DNA of 64,000 nucleotides, from positions 946,750-1,010,749 of the forward strand of contig JABACO010000002.1 of NCBI GenBank assembly GCA_013339895.1, in the 5' to 3' direction. The DNA comes from Ephydatia muelleri. Taxonomy: Eukaryota > Porifera > Demospongiae > Spongillida > Spongillidae. Below the pieces are notes generated by a model. It made no database searches. It was not told the origin of the DNA and worked only from the letters and a program-made list of their open reading frames with translations. This document shows, piece after piece, positions 11,179 to 21,376 of this stretch. Positions within the stretch are counted from its first letter, which is position 1. Each line of letters begins with the position of its first letter. A program made the translations under genes and the position numbers.

Positions 11179-11243
11179 GTATTGCCAGTGCATGAGATCC
11201 TTAATGTCCGTATAAGACACAATTTTGTGTATTGTCTTTACAG

Positions 11244-11274
11244 GGACCAAGGACAGCTGCATTGACAGCAGAAG
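11244..11274 (+). CDS. Copy D micro-exon (31 bases)
   Basis: Bounded by TCTTTACAG and GAAG|GTTAGA; encodes GPRTAALTAE plus one base. Its length and phase match the minus-strand copies exactly despite sequence divergence. Confidence 0.75.
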
Positions 11275-11334
11275 GTTAGATTAGATTTTACGTACGAGTC
11301 TGTTGCATGTTTGATCTTCATTTCCATCTGACAG

Positions 11335-11601
11335 ATGTCCTTACAGATGATCTAATAGTAACACTTTCCCACGAGCTAGCCTCTCTGACACCACAGCAGA
11401 TTGTGCAGTTGGGAATGTCTCTTGGCTACACTGCCGCAGAGACAAAAGAAGAGATGTCTTTGCACACTACAGTGCAGGAGTTCATCCTTTCCATGTTGCA
11501 GACATGGAAGAATGGCTATTCCTTACCTATCAGAGAGAGGTTGTCCAAAGTTTTGGCCAAGTGTGGCTACTTAACTCATGTATCAGAAGTGCATTCAATA
11601 G
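11335..11601 (+). CDS. Copy D death domain 1 exon
   Basis: Exon after CATCTGACAG, ending CAATAG|GTAAAT, starting in phase 1 so that the split codon gives D-VLTDDLIVTLSHELASL. The 88-residue product has the six-helix spacing of a death domain, including MLQTWKNGYSLPIRERLSKV near helix 5. Aligned with copy A it keeps the hydrophobic positions while many surface residues differ, and has no stop or frameshift. An intact domain after a damaged Roc2 exon means either recent damage or an alternative transcript. Predicted partner: another death-fold protein. Confidence 0.7.
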
Positions 11602-11639
11602 GTAAATTGGCTCAAGTCATGCTGGTGTCCTGAAACCAA

Positions 11640-11865
11640 GGAGAATTGAATAGTTAGAATTGAATAGATAGACTTGAATAGTTAGAATTGAATAGTTAGA
11701 ATTGAATAGTTAGAATTGAATAGTTAGAATTGAATAGATAGACTTGAATTGAATAGTTAGAATTGAATTAATAGACTTGAATAGTTAGACTTGAATAGTT
11801 AGAATTGAATAGTTAGAATTGAATTAATAGACTTGAATAGTTAGAATTGAATAGTTAGAATTGGT
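11640..11865. repeat. Minisatellite, unit about 14 bases
   Basis: Units of AATTGAATAGTTAG with variants, in the intron between the two death-domain exons of copy D. The rest of this intron (to 12272) shows nothing recognisable. Confidence 0.95.
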
Positions 11866-12272
11866 CACTGTAGAAATGAGGCACAAACCTTATAAAATGA
11901 TCTCAAATAATTTATGATACCAAAAGTTAATATGTTTGGTATCATTGACAATTTCAGTCATTGGCTTTAAGGTTTTGAATTGCATTCTGGTTTAGTTATT
12001 AATAACTTCAAACCTCTGATCCAAGCCGATGTGTCCACACATTTCCTGCTATTAAAATATGGAATTCGGGACTTCTTATATAATAATTGAGTCCAGTCAC
12101 AAGATACTGTACTTAGATTAAGGAAGACGGCATTTGGGAGAGTTGGTGGACTTCACTTCAGTGCCGTAGTTTCTTAGGTGTTTTCTGTTGTTTCTAATTA
12201 TAGCTAAGTATGAATAACAGCAGCTCCTTCAGTGAGAGAAACCCTATATAGATCTCACGCACTTCCTTGCAG

Positions 12273-12513
12273 GTGACTACACATCATCCATGCAGCACCC
12301 ACTCAGTGATGAAGAGCTTCAACTAGTGTCTCAGGCTGTCACTGACTGCACCCACATTATGAAGAAGTTGGACATTGAAGGAGAAGGCCCTGAATCTGAC
12401 TGCTACAAGTTGCTGGCACAGTGGTCTGAGCAAAGCGGTGGAGATAGAGCAAAACTGATAGATGTCCTGTACAGCTGTGACTATGCTCAAGTTGCCGAAT
12501 TATTATGGAAGAG
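12273..12513 (+). CDS. Copy D death domain 2 exon
   Basis: Acceptor CCTTGCAG, donor AAGAG|GTATAA. It encodes about 80 residues including LSDEELQLVSQAV, CYKLLAQWSEQSGGDRAKL and CDYAQVAELLWK. The LLxxW...G...LxxxLxxxxxxxxAxxL pattern is that of a death domain. The first codon is split with the preceding exon, in frame. The homologous exon in copy A is 13079-13307. Confidence 0.7.
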
Positions 12514-12571
12514 GTATAATGGTGGTTGTCACACGGTTGGTCATCTAATCATGATGTCTCTTTGGTTTCAG

Positions 12572-12602
12572 GAGAGCTCAGTATGATGTATACATGAAGT
12601 GA
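12572..12602 (+). CDS. Copy D terminal exon
   Basis: After TGGTTTCAG; completes the split codon and adds RRAQYDVYMK before TGA at 12600-12602. Confidence 0.65.
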
Positions 12603-12742
12603 CACCGCCCACCCATGGTTGTGTTGCATATAATCATGCACATATTGAGGTTAAAAATATTTTGTGTAGCTGTCAAGCTTATATCAGTGTGGTGTGGCTA
12701 AACTAATTTAATATGTTTTAATGTCATATATATATGTATCTC

Positions 12743-12748
12743 AATAAA
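12743..12748 (+). promoter_or_regulatory. Poly(A) signal AATAAA for copy D
   Basis: AATAAA lies 141 bases after the stop of copy D, a normal 3' UTR distance. Confidence 0.55.
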
Positions 12749-12994
12749 TATCGTTTCATTAAATTTGATCACCACTAATTGATTATCAGTTGCACTTATC
12801 TCACAGAGAAAGGGGAAAAGGTGCAGTCACTGTACACGTTCATGTGATCACTGAAAAGAAATCAAGAACCCAATACAATTTACTTAGTAGCACCCTAAGG
12901 TTGAGTTAGTTACTGAAATCACAACCTGCAATCAGTTATTTTGTATGAGCGAATACATCATATGGCAGGTTTCATTTGTTCCATGTAGTACCGA

Positions 12995-13052
12995 TTACTT
13001 GAACATCCGAAAAGCATCATTTCTGTGTGAACAAGTGTCAGTTAACAGTGAC
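12995..13052 (-). CDS. Copy A terminal exon
   Basis: After GATTTCAG; continues LK|SLLTDTCSHRNDAFRMFK and stops with TAA. The tail is basic and short. The stop of copy D, on the other strand, is 393 bases away, so the two genes are tail to tail. Confidence 0.65.
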
Positions 13053-13078
13053 CTGAAATCATACACTGGCTCACTTAC

Positions 13079-13307
13079 TTAAGGAATAAGAATTCTGCTG
13101 CACTTGTATAGCCGCAGCTGAACAATGCAGATATTAAGCCATCTCTTGAGCTCTCTTTTCTCTTTGACCAGTTTTCAAGCACTTTGTAGCAATTTGTTTC
13201 AGGATCATCAATTTGTAACTCTTTTTTGAGACAAGTACAGTCGTGTGGCACCTGCTGACTGATCACTTGAAGCTCGTCCAGACTCAGCACTGACGATGCT
13301 TGGTTAT
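13079..13307 (-). CDS. Copy A death domain 2 exon
   Basis: Acceptor TTATGTAG, donor CTTAA|GTAAGT. About 76 residues: LSLDELQVISQQV, CYKVLENWSKRKESSRDGL and CGYTSAAEFLFL. The central VLENW and the hydrophobic spacing of the following helices match a death domain; a general death-fold assignment is safer than a subtype. It joins death domain 1 through a split codon (A|AT). Copy B's version (38669-38888) is shorter by three codons and locally scrambled. Confidence 0.75.
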
Positions 13308-13455
13308 CTACATAAAAAAATACTAAATTTAATCATCTCACACTTTCTGATAACAATTGCAATACATGAATGACCAATTAGACTAATAGCTTTTAAATGC
13401 TAACATCGAGGTGTGGATGCGAGGAAAACTAAATAGTCTATTGGCCTTCACATAC

Positions 13456-13722
13456 TTGATGAAATTAGCCTGTTTGTCTTGTCTAGGCAGCCACTTCTTT
13501 TCAATGCCTGAGCCAGTCTCTCTTTGGTTGGCAGGTGGTAGTTCCTAACCCATCTCTGAAGTAGGGACAAGATGCACTCTTGCATTGAGGAGCACCTCAA
13601 CATCATCTCAATATCAGTATTAGTGCAACCCAGAGCACATCCAAGTACTTCCATCTGCTGTGGAGCAATGATGGTGGACAGTTCCTGTGAGAGTTTTACC
13701 ATCAGATCAATGGAGATGACCT
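13456..13722 (-). CDS. Copy A death domain 1 exon
   Basis: Starts after TTTCTCAG with AGGTCATCTCC and ends CATCAA|GTATGT. It encodes about 89 residues: EVISIDLMVKLSQELSTI, QQMEVLGCALGCTNTDIEMM, SLLQRWVRNYHLPTKERLA. This is a typical death domain of the kind ending DAPK1 and related ROCO proteins; known death domains pair with other death domains to build signalling oligomers. The starting phase (1) fits the micro-exon. The upstream in-frame ATG is internal and is not a gene start. Confidence 0.8.
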
Positions 13723-13811
13723 CTGAGAAAGAAACATTTTGGTGGCATTATGGCATTATCTCACCAAAATAGAAAGCTACTGCTTACACACAAAAATAAT
13801 TTACTTTTAAG

Positions 13812-13838
13812 CCCCCCCCCCCCCCCCCCCCCCCCCCT
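13812..13838. repeat. Poly-C run of 27 bases
   Basis: In the intron between micro-exon and death domain 1 of copy A; absent from copy B at the same position. Confidence 0.95.
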
Positions 13839-13876
13839 TAATTGAATGCATTTCACAGCTACCTTCTTTACATTAC

Positions 13877-13907
13877 CTTCTGGTTTCAGTGCAGAGAGTT
13901 TTGGGCC
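13877..13907 (-). CDS. Copy A micro-exon (31 bases)
   Basis: Between CCACAG and GTAATG; encodes GPKLSALKPE. Identical layout to copies B, C and D. Confidence 0.8.
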
Positions 13908-13963
13908 CTGTGGAGGCAATGCATCATAATACCAGTGAAACTAAACATCTATATATACATTAC

Positions 13964-15786
13964 CTCATAATCAGCTCTCAGCCACTTCAATGCACAGTCT
14001 CCGATGACAACATCACATTTACAGTGGCCACAAAAGAGCATTCCTCTGTTACTGGCATCTTCCTTGTCCAGAGGGTGGAAGGATATGAAATGTGGCTTAG
14101 GACTCTGGAGGGAAGGTGGACACAGTAGGGACAGTTCATACTGGAGATCTAAACCGTCTTTGCTAATGTGTTGGAAGAAGTCTACGATGACTGTTTTGAA
14201 CACACTGCAAGCTTTGTGCAACATTTGATCACCATCTGTTCCTTGTAGTGCACAGGTAACTTTAGCCTCCAAATGGTTATCTTCTATGCGAATGTTGACA
14301 TCTGCTAACTGAGGTCCACTGTACAGCTTAAGATGAAGTTGATTCCAGTATTGATCCACTTCATTGACAACATATTTGATGTCTTCTAAGCTAGGAAGAA
14401 CTTTAGTGAACTGCACAAACTTTGCTAGGTGAGTAGACGAAAGAGATGCACGCGGAAGAACAACAAATAGCGATGACAATGCTTCAGCAATAGGAGAAGA
14501 GATGCATTCTGGGCACAGAGATGGCATGTAATATTTCCCTGTGCTACTACCAGCAGAAATGATATTAACTCTCACCATTAACCCCAAGTGTTCAAAGATA
14601 TTAAGCAGAAACTCAGAGTCTCCTTTTTGCCACAGCTGCTTTGCAAGCTCATGAACTCTCCCATGGCCAGCTTCTTTGGCTCCAGCATATAATTTCTGTA
14701 CCTTGGAGAAAAATACGCCTGGCTTCAATATGATGTAATTACGAAGCTGGGTTGTTTCGTCAAAATATATAATGCTTCCACATTCTGAGTACAGATTTAG
14801 CCACTTCTCTACATCGAGCTGGTTAATGATGCCCAGCTGTTTAGCAAAATGACAAAGTGTCTCCTTGGTAATATACCATGACTGGCACTCCCTGACTAAA
14901 TTACCATGGAGACATACCCAGATGAGAGGAACCTCCACACTGTGCTCACGATTATTAACAGCCACTTTTTCCAAAGCACTTCTTATCTTCACGATGTTGT
15001 CACCTTGGTTTGAGGTGTCTACAGCAATGCACTTAGGGTACAGTGTTTTCCCTATTCCCATCTCCTCTGCATTGGTTCTTATCAGCCTCTCCATTGTCTG
15101 TTGTCTAGCTCTTAGCCTGTCACGTGGTAGCTTGCCAGTATGTGTGCCCACAACCACAGTACTACAGCGTGCAATGGATGGTGGTGCCATGAGGTAGTCC
15201 AGTTTGCTATAAGGTTCCCTCAGCACCTCTTGGCCATGCTTCCCTTCATGCATGTGGCTGTGCATATCTCCAACATCAGAGTCCAGACTCATCACACTTA
15301 GCACAACCAGGCGTTTGGAACGTGGCAAAAGCAATGGCAGGAGATCGAAGAGGACTTTGTTTGCTCCAATGTCCCACAGGTTTATTAATGAAAGCCTTTT
15401 GATGTCAGTGAAATTATTGAATTGTCTCGCTTTTTCCTTCACAAGCCTTGGAATGGTATCCATGCTTGAATCTTCAGGGATAACAAAGTCAGGAGAGTGG
15501 CCTTCCTTGGCATATGCCTGAGATATGCCAGCACCCACTGCCAGAGCACTGGCTTCAGTCTTGGACACTTGCATCCACTTCCACCTGTGACCATCTGAAG
15601 TAAGAATAGTTTCCCTTACCGAGAGACCCTCTTCGTTCATGACTTGTGTTTTAACATCCTCATTGAAGAATAGATGATTCAAAATGTGGGATTTGCCCAA
15701 AGAAGGCAATCCACTGATAATAACATGTACAAATGACTTAAATTCAACAATCTGCTTCAAATGAGGCAAGTGGAGATCCAATGTAA
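13964..15786 (-). CDS. Copy A Roc2-COR2 exon
   Basis: An uninterrupted exon of about 607 codons, from CTCATTAG|TTACATTGG to TATGAG|GTAATG. Order of features: P-loop GLPSLGKS; G3-like WDIGANKV (the DxxG glycine is displaced, giving DIGA); G4-like VVVGTHTGK where a canonical enzyme has N/TKxD; then COR with VPLIWVCLHG, ECGSIIYFDE, IILKPGVFF, a winged-helix-like FLLNIFEHLGLMVRV and YYMPSLCPEC; finally PHFISFH and FCGHCKCD followed by ALKWL. The weak G3 and G4 suggest altered nucleotide binding or a pseudo-GTPase; this is inference. The first Met of the open frame lies in the intron, so the exon continues an upstream coiled coil (phase 1 plus TT gives one Phe codon). Confidence 0.85.
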
Positions 15787-16543
15787 CTAATGAGAAGGAC
15801 AGATTCATGAACTAATGTCCTCAGAACTATGCAATTGCAGTACCACATATATGGAGCATGAGTGTTAGCATGGCGTGCAGGAATAAAATTCTATCACACA
15901 CTGAAGCTAATCAGTCATTATCCCCACTCTATATAAATATAAGATATTATACATCTTGATTGAGGTATTCAAAATTCAAGTGCTAAAGTACATGTAGTTA
16001 TTGAGCTTATTGGTAATTTTCAGTAACACCTCTTATTGAACAAGTTGTTTCCTTGCGTTTTTACACACCATTGCCTTCAAATCCTATAAATCACCAACAT
16101 TCTCATCGATGCTTAGTAACTAAGTAACTTAGTAACTTGTTCAATATTTACCTATTGATAGTTGACCATATATAGAGCAATGGAACAGAGCAATTCAATC
16201 AATGCAATATGAAACTGTAGTGGATATTTTCAGCTGTCTTTATTATTTGTCTATATACAATACCTCTATCTTTCTGAAGCTGTAATTATCTAGATAGTAT
16301 TTGGAAGACACACAAATGCAACCCCTGAAATGAGGGACGCTCAAGGTGGGTCCCAATAAAGTCCACATTTAGAGGGATTTCACTGTACTGTACTAAAGTT
16401 ATAACCTACCAATTTGCTGAAATTGTAAATAAACTAAAATTCTGCTTAATAATTCTACGATGATGTAATTTCAAACTATTGAATCGCGATAAAGTGCTTG
16501 AAGATAACAATTATCCATACAGAGCACTAAATATAATTCTTAC

Positions 16544-16742
16544 ATGGAATGGTCTTAAGACTTTTTTGGTCCATCTTGCCCATGTCTTCCACTGCTCTCT
16601 GCACGGCTCTCATACGTACACTGGCACCGGATATCTTCAGCTCCAGCTGCCTCGCCTCTCCCTCAGTGCTCTTCCTGATGAGCCCATGGTGGTGGACTTC
16701 CTGCCTAAGCTCCTCCCTCAACTGGTAGTTGTCTGCACTCAG
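16544..16742 (-). CDS. Copy A coiled-coil exon 3
   Basis: 199 bases, same borders as in copies B and C. The helix includes QLREELRQEVHHHGLIRKS and RQLELKISGASVRMRAVQRA. Downstream phase fits Roc2. A (GT)8 tract, much shorter than in copy C, sits beside its acceptor. Confidence 0.75.
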
Positions 16743-17204
16743 CTGTAGGTGTGTGCAGGTGTTGTGTGTGTGTGTGTGTACACATGACCAGTGTTCACAT
16801 GCACTGTCTCAAGTCCGTATACAATGATACAGCATCAACGAGGATGTTATTGGTTTTATGCAAGTTTCCAGACTGATACAAAAACCTTGCATGTGCACAG
16901 TACTGGACACACAGTAAGCGCTATGTTCTTTGTATAGTGTTTTATGTATGTTTACTTGTATTGTATGTATTATATACTATTATTATCACAGTAAAAAAAA
17001 AATTTAAAAAAAAAAAAATGTTGAATTAAATCAGATTTATAACAAGTGTTATTTATGAAGCTACCAAAGAACAGTGTTAGTTAATTCAGGTAGTAGCACA
17101 TTAATGTCACATGAAAATAGAACACTCAACAGTCATCATATATAAATAATATAATATAGCAATTTTATTCATTGCATATATGAAATTTCTTTATTTTGAC
17201 TCAC

Positions 17205-17306
17205 TCGCTGTGATGTCTGCTTTGCTTCATTGGAAAACAACTCCATCTTTCTTTTAAGGTTCTTTTCCTTCTGACACTGAGCCTGCTTTTCCACCATTAT
17301 GTCTTT
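17205..17306 (-). CDS. Copy A coiled-coil exon 2, acceptor damaged
   Basis: Matches the 102-base exons of B and C almost base for base and ends with the conserved GTGAGT donor. The acceptor reads GTAATAGG where B and C have GTAAAGAG, so the nearest AG is one base early and would shift the frame by one. Either copy A is damaged here, or the exon is skipped; because it is 0-0 in phase, skipping would keep the frame. Confidence 0.5.
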
Positions 17307-17790
17307 CCTATTACCTTTGTCCTGCTAATGTGTATGGGCACATGTGCAGCATGACATTCTCGCATCTTGCCACTGCCATATATATACAAGGTGATGCATG
17401 GCCTCTCTGCCTTGATAATATGGGTCACATGAAACAAGACAATGCTATGATTTACTCAAGTGTCCCACAGTAAAACGGTGCCACACATTGTTTCATGTGG
17501 CTATATCATACCGTGTGGCAAAAATATACATATGGGATCATTTCCGCGAAAAGGGACCTAATGTACACAATTAATCATTTCCAGTACGTGCTATAGAAAC
17601 GTAACACTTGCGTTGAAATGTATGGCTAATTAAAAATTTAGAGCCTTCCGTGATGGATTCTCTGATTCTCATTGCATAAGCAGCAATGTGTAGAGGACAT
17701 TTCAGACTTCTAGAATATCAAAAACTTTTGAAATCTTGAAAAACATGCATTAGATCCCTTTTCACGGAAATGATCCCATATACACTGCAC

Positions 17791-18015
17791 CTTTGATTTT
17801 AATCGACGAAGGTCTTGTTCCCTTGTCTGCAGATCTCTAACCCTCTGCTTAGCTTTCTTCTTCTGCTCCAGAGAAATGCTACCACTCTCATCCGAGACTT
17901 TGATGGGGAACGGATGTGGTGAGGATGCCAGTGCCTTTGATGCAATGCCTCGATGAAGAGATGTACGGAGCATGGATGTGTTGGGAAAGGTAGACAGCAG
18001 AGCCACAAACGGATC
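17791..18015 (-). CDS. Copy A coiled-coil exon 1 (DPFV exon)
   Basis: 225 bases, phase 0-0, after CATTTTCAAG and ending TCAAAG|GTGCAG. It encodes DPFVALLSTFPNTSML, a serine/proline-rich linker and a basic helix SLEQKKKAKQRVRDLQTREQ. It marks the switch from ankyrin-like to coiled-coil sequence. The copy B homologue at 45379-45594 is three codons shorter. Confidence 0.7.
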
Positions 18016-18338
18016 CTTGAAAATGAAACAAACACATAAATGGAGCCTAATATGAAGAGGGTCTAAAATGTGACCCAATTCGTGGTGTAATGCATGAACT
18101 AGACAATTAACTTTCCTTGTCAATGGATTGAAAAATATGTGAAACATGCAAATACTTGCACTAATACTGCTGAATGGGTGCTATGAGGCATCTTTACACC
18201 GAACCTCCAAGATCATATGAAGTAATGCAAACCACACCATACAACAGTACAGGTGCATATTGCAGTGTTCCCTCCTAACTCACCCCATGATGCATACAGC
18301 TACATGTACGTGTTCCGGAATCAAGCAAACGCTCTTAC

Positions 18339-18389
18339 TTGTTGGTTCAAATTGGCGATTTTTGTTACTTCATTAGTTGTACACATTTC
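18339..18389 (-). CDS. Copy A 17-codon linker exon
   Basis: 51 bases, phase 0-0: EMCTTNEVTKIANLNQQ then GTAAGA. The copy B exon of equal length is 47723-47773. Confidence 0.6.
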
Positions 18390-18470
18390 CTTCTGCTTCT
18401 AATAACAGAGTGAATGATCAAGTTAGTTGCAATGCATAACCCTCCCCATCAGACTGACAGGGTCACATAC

Positions 18471-18548
18471 CTTCATCGCATCTATTAACAGATCCATGGC
18501 TTTCTTATTCCTATTGCGCGTGGCAACATCCATGGCGGTCATGTGTGA
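18471..18548 (-). CDS. Copy A ankyrin-like exon (second)
   Basis: 78 bases, phase 0-0, after ACTTCTAG, ending GATGAAG|GTATGT. Reads SHMTAMDVATRNRNKKAMDL, the TALDVAxxxxxxxxxxLL half of an ankyrin repeat. Upstream, 18600-18900 contains a roughly 40-base direct duplication and no exon. Confidence 0.6.
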
Positions 18549-18997
18549 CTAGAAGTTGGGTAGGTCATTAATGGCATTCACAACTTGTACACAAAGGGAG
18601 TAGAAAATACAGAGAAAGACACATTCAAAAGAATAGACAGATCTCTGAGCACAGTGAGGAATAACCACACGGCCACTGCATCCCAGAGCACAGTGGGGAA
18701 TAACCACATGGCCACTGCATTTTGATACACATTTGCAAAAAAAATGACTGGACTACTTGACATAATCGTAAACAGTCTACAGTTGAATTTCCAAACATAC
18801 CCCATGCAAGTATGCTGGAATAGATCACGGCAAAGAAGGTAGGTTTTTAAGGCTTCCCAATGTCCCGTGACATCTGTACAGATATATATAACACACAAAC
18901 CCATAAAACTGAACAAACACTTGAGTAAAATGGTGAATCTTAATGAGCATCACATGAAGTGTCCTGAGAACACAGCTGTCACCAATAGTTTTCTTAC

Positions 18998-19081
18998 ACT
19001 GTCAAATTCATTCAAATTAGCTTCATTCTCAATCAGTTGTTTAATCTGTTTAATACGACCTTCCTTGACAGCAGTGTGTAG
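18998..19081 (-). CDS. Copy A ankyrin-like exon (first)
   Basis: 84 bases, phase 0-0, after TTGCTCAG, ending GACAGT|GTAAGA. LHTAVKEGRIKQIKQLIENE is an ankyrin-repeat helix pair. The copy B version (51733-51822) starts two codons earlier. Confidence 0.65.
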
Positions 19082-19211
19082 CTGAGCAATGTGTAGTGGA
19101 TATACAGCAATAGACATTTACAGTGATGATGATGCACCATAGTATGCAAAAGGAAAACAACGATGTATATGATTGTCTGACATGCTCTGGTAATGAGCCA
19201 TTTGTGAGTAC

Positions 19212-19312
19212 CTTAGTTTGAACTCCTCCAAGTACTGGTGGATTTTCGTCTGCAGAAATATACTCATCGCTGGACAACGAACAGCTGTGAGTCAAAGGTG
19301 ACTGGCCACCAG
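19212..19312 (-). CDS. Copy A exon after COR1
   Basis: 101 bases, after TTTCATGCAG, ending ACTAAG|GTACTC; starts in phase 1 and ends in phase 0. Encodes SPLTHSCSLSSDEYISADEN and VLGGVQTK. In copy B the same residues (SPLSEEYISAEEDPS) are fused to the COR1 exon without an intron. Confidence 0.65.
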
Positions 19313-19373
19313 CTGCATGAAACAGATGCAGCAAAATGATTGCATTACACTATATACAGCAGTTTTCACCCAC

Positions 19374-21376
19374 CTGATGATAAGGGATCCGGCTTGGTGA
19401 CAGTGTCCTCATTGTACCACATCAACTGATTGTTGTTTAAATCCCCAATCTGGTCACCTCTGACGGTACATTTCCACCTGTACAATGGTCCTACGGTGGT
19501 CACTATAGCTACATGAGAAGGGTCAGAGGTACAACTGGCTCCTGCACACATGAAGGCATCTTCAAACTGGACACCTTGGTACTTGAGTATTCCACATGCA
19601 TGTTTGATGCCACTGTGAACACAATTTCTCACCTCCCTACAAACTCTGCTTGACATGTTGTCAACATATAATACAATATGAGAGAACATGTCAACTAGGG
19701 TCACTAGTTCTGTTGTGTTGTCAAATTCAAATGTGATGCAGTTACGATAAAGGCAAAATGGTTTGTCCCCATCCATGCACACCTTCCAAGAAGATAGATT
19801 TGTTGGGAATAAAAGATAGGCCACAAGACAGCAAAATAGACCACTAGGAATACAGCCAAGGGTGGGCCTGATAACCAGTGAGGTGCGTTGTTCAAAATAC
19901 TTGGACACTTGCTTGGAGTCCAGGTGGTGTAGGAGAGCAGGCATCAAATACACACCATCTCTGATCACAGCTATTGCCCCAACACACAAGAGTAACTGCA
20001 ACAGATCGTGTGGAGTGAACAGACCCTCTTTGTAGTGCTTGGGAAACTTCCTCAGGAGCTCCACAGACAACAGTCCATGGTCCCTGAACTTGGCTAGATC
20101 ACTCTCAGCTGCCACACCCTCATCTGGACTATCCCTCAGCTTGTGGTGGTACTCCACTAGTTCAGTCACCTTGGTGAGGATAACCTGGGGGCCACAGAAC
20201 ACTGTCTGGGGAAGAACCTCTGGGTAATGTAAGAACACGTTGTTGTGGACTAGATGGTGCAAGGCAGCAGAGAATGCGTCTCCTTCGATGTGCAACCTTC
20301 TAGCACACCCTTGGCATTCTACAAGGCTCAAAATGCCATCGTGACTTGATGTTTGAAGAAGAACCTCAAGTCCAAGCCATGCTACAGGCATCTGTATTGT
20401 CTTTGGGCACACAGATGCGATTTTCTGTCTCAGTACTTTAGCAACATGTCTGTCCTCATCCTGAGGAGTTTTGCCATTTACAGGAAATATAGCTTCTTTT
20501 AGCTCCTCTCTGTTGTACAGGATATGAAAACTGCGTGCATCCAGTAATGATTTGAGTGTTTGGTTCTTCTCTTCGATGGACTCTGTGCACTTGTCTGCAG
20601 TATCTCGGTGTGTTCCCACGGTGATGATCAGAGGTCGAGCATCCTGTGAGCACATTGCTCCAAGATAGTGCTGAAGGATCTGTTCGTGTGAGAGATATGA
20701 TCGATATGGTCTACTCACTGGCTTGCCATCTGTTTCATTGTACTTGATGGTTGGTTGATGGGACAGTTCTTCTGACAGATTTAATACAAATATGGTCACA
20801 TCAGGGTTCTGAACGAACAATGGAAGGATATCATGGTATTGAAGTTCACCACTGTCAACAAGCTGGATCCACTGCATACATGTACCAAACAGTTCATCCT
20901 TGTCTGCAGGTAGAGTGTACAGGTGAACTAGGTCAGCTCTCAACCCTCTCTTACCTGAGGAGTGATTGATGTGCTGAATCAGTTCCTCCATGGCTGTATC
21001 CATGGTTACAACAGCACCAACTCTATCACTTGGTACATTTATGGACGTTTTTGGGAGAGAGCTAACAACCTCATCCAAGGAACTTACCATGGACACATGA
21101 CCAACTCCAATGGTACCACTCACAACCTTCAACAATGCCTGATCATCTTCAACCCCAAACCAGTCATCCTCCTCTTGTCTACCCACACCAACCAGTGAGG
21201 AGATGGCGTGAACGGGGTTGTCAGCCAGTCCTGTATGGACACACTGCTGTGGAGGATCCTTCTTCAGAAGTAGGTGTTTGAGGTGAGTCTTGCCAACACC
21301 GGCTGCTCCAATGATGAGACACTTGGTCACTGACGTTTCCACATATCCTTTGCTCATGGCTTCCTCACAGAGATTC
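19374..21376 (-). CDS. Copy A Roc1-COR1 GTPase exon
   Basis: About 665 codons, opening with NLCEEAMSKGYVETSVTKCL after a CATTAATCAG acceptor; the Met could also act as a start. Roc part: P-loop GAAGVGKT (residues 17-24 from that Met), G3 LVDSGELQYHD, G4 TVGTHRD. COR part: MPVAWLGLEVLL, a segment rich in leucines through HNNVFLHYPE, CGPQVILTKV, winged-helix-like LFTPHDLLQLLLCVGAIAVI, YLMPALL, PSGLFCCLVAYLL, and a terminal C...PSHVA...WKC...NQLMWY block. G1 and G4 are better kept than in Roc2, so this half is the likelier active GTPase. Roc-COR proteins usually dimerise through COR. An in-frame 51-base stretch (20904-20954) has intron borders. Ends TCATCAG|GTGGGT. Confidence 0.85.
20904..20954 (-). 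other. Possible 51-base optional intron in Roc1 of copy A
   Basis: Read on the minus strand it begins GTAAGAG and ends CTACCTGCAG. Its length is a multiple of three with no stop, so retained and spliced forms both stay in frame. The matching copy B segment is 59 bases with a stop. Confidence 0.55.
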
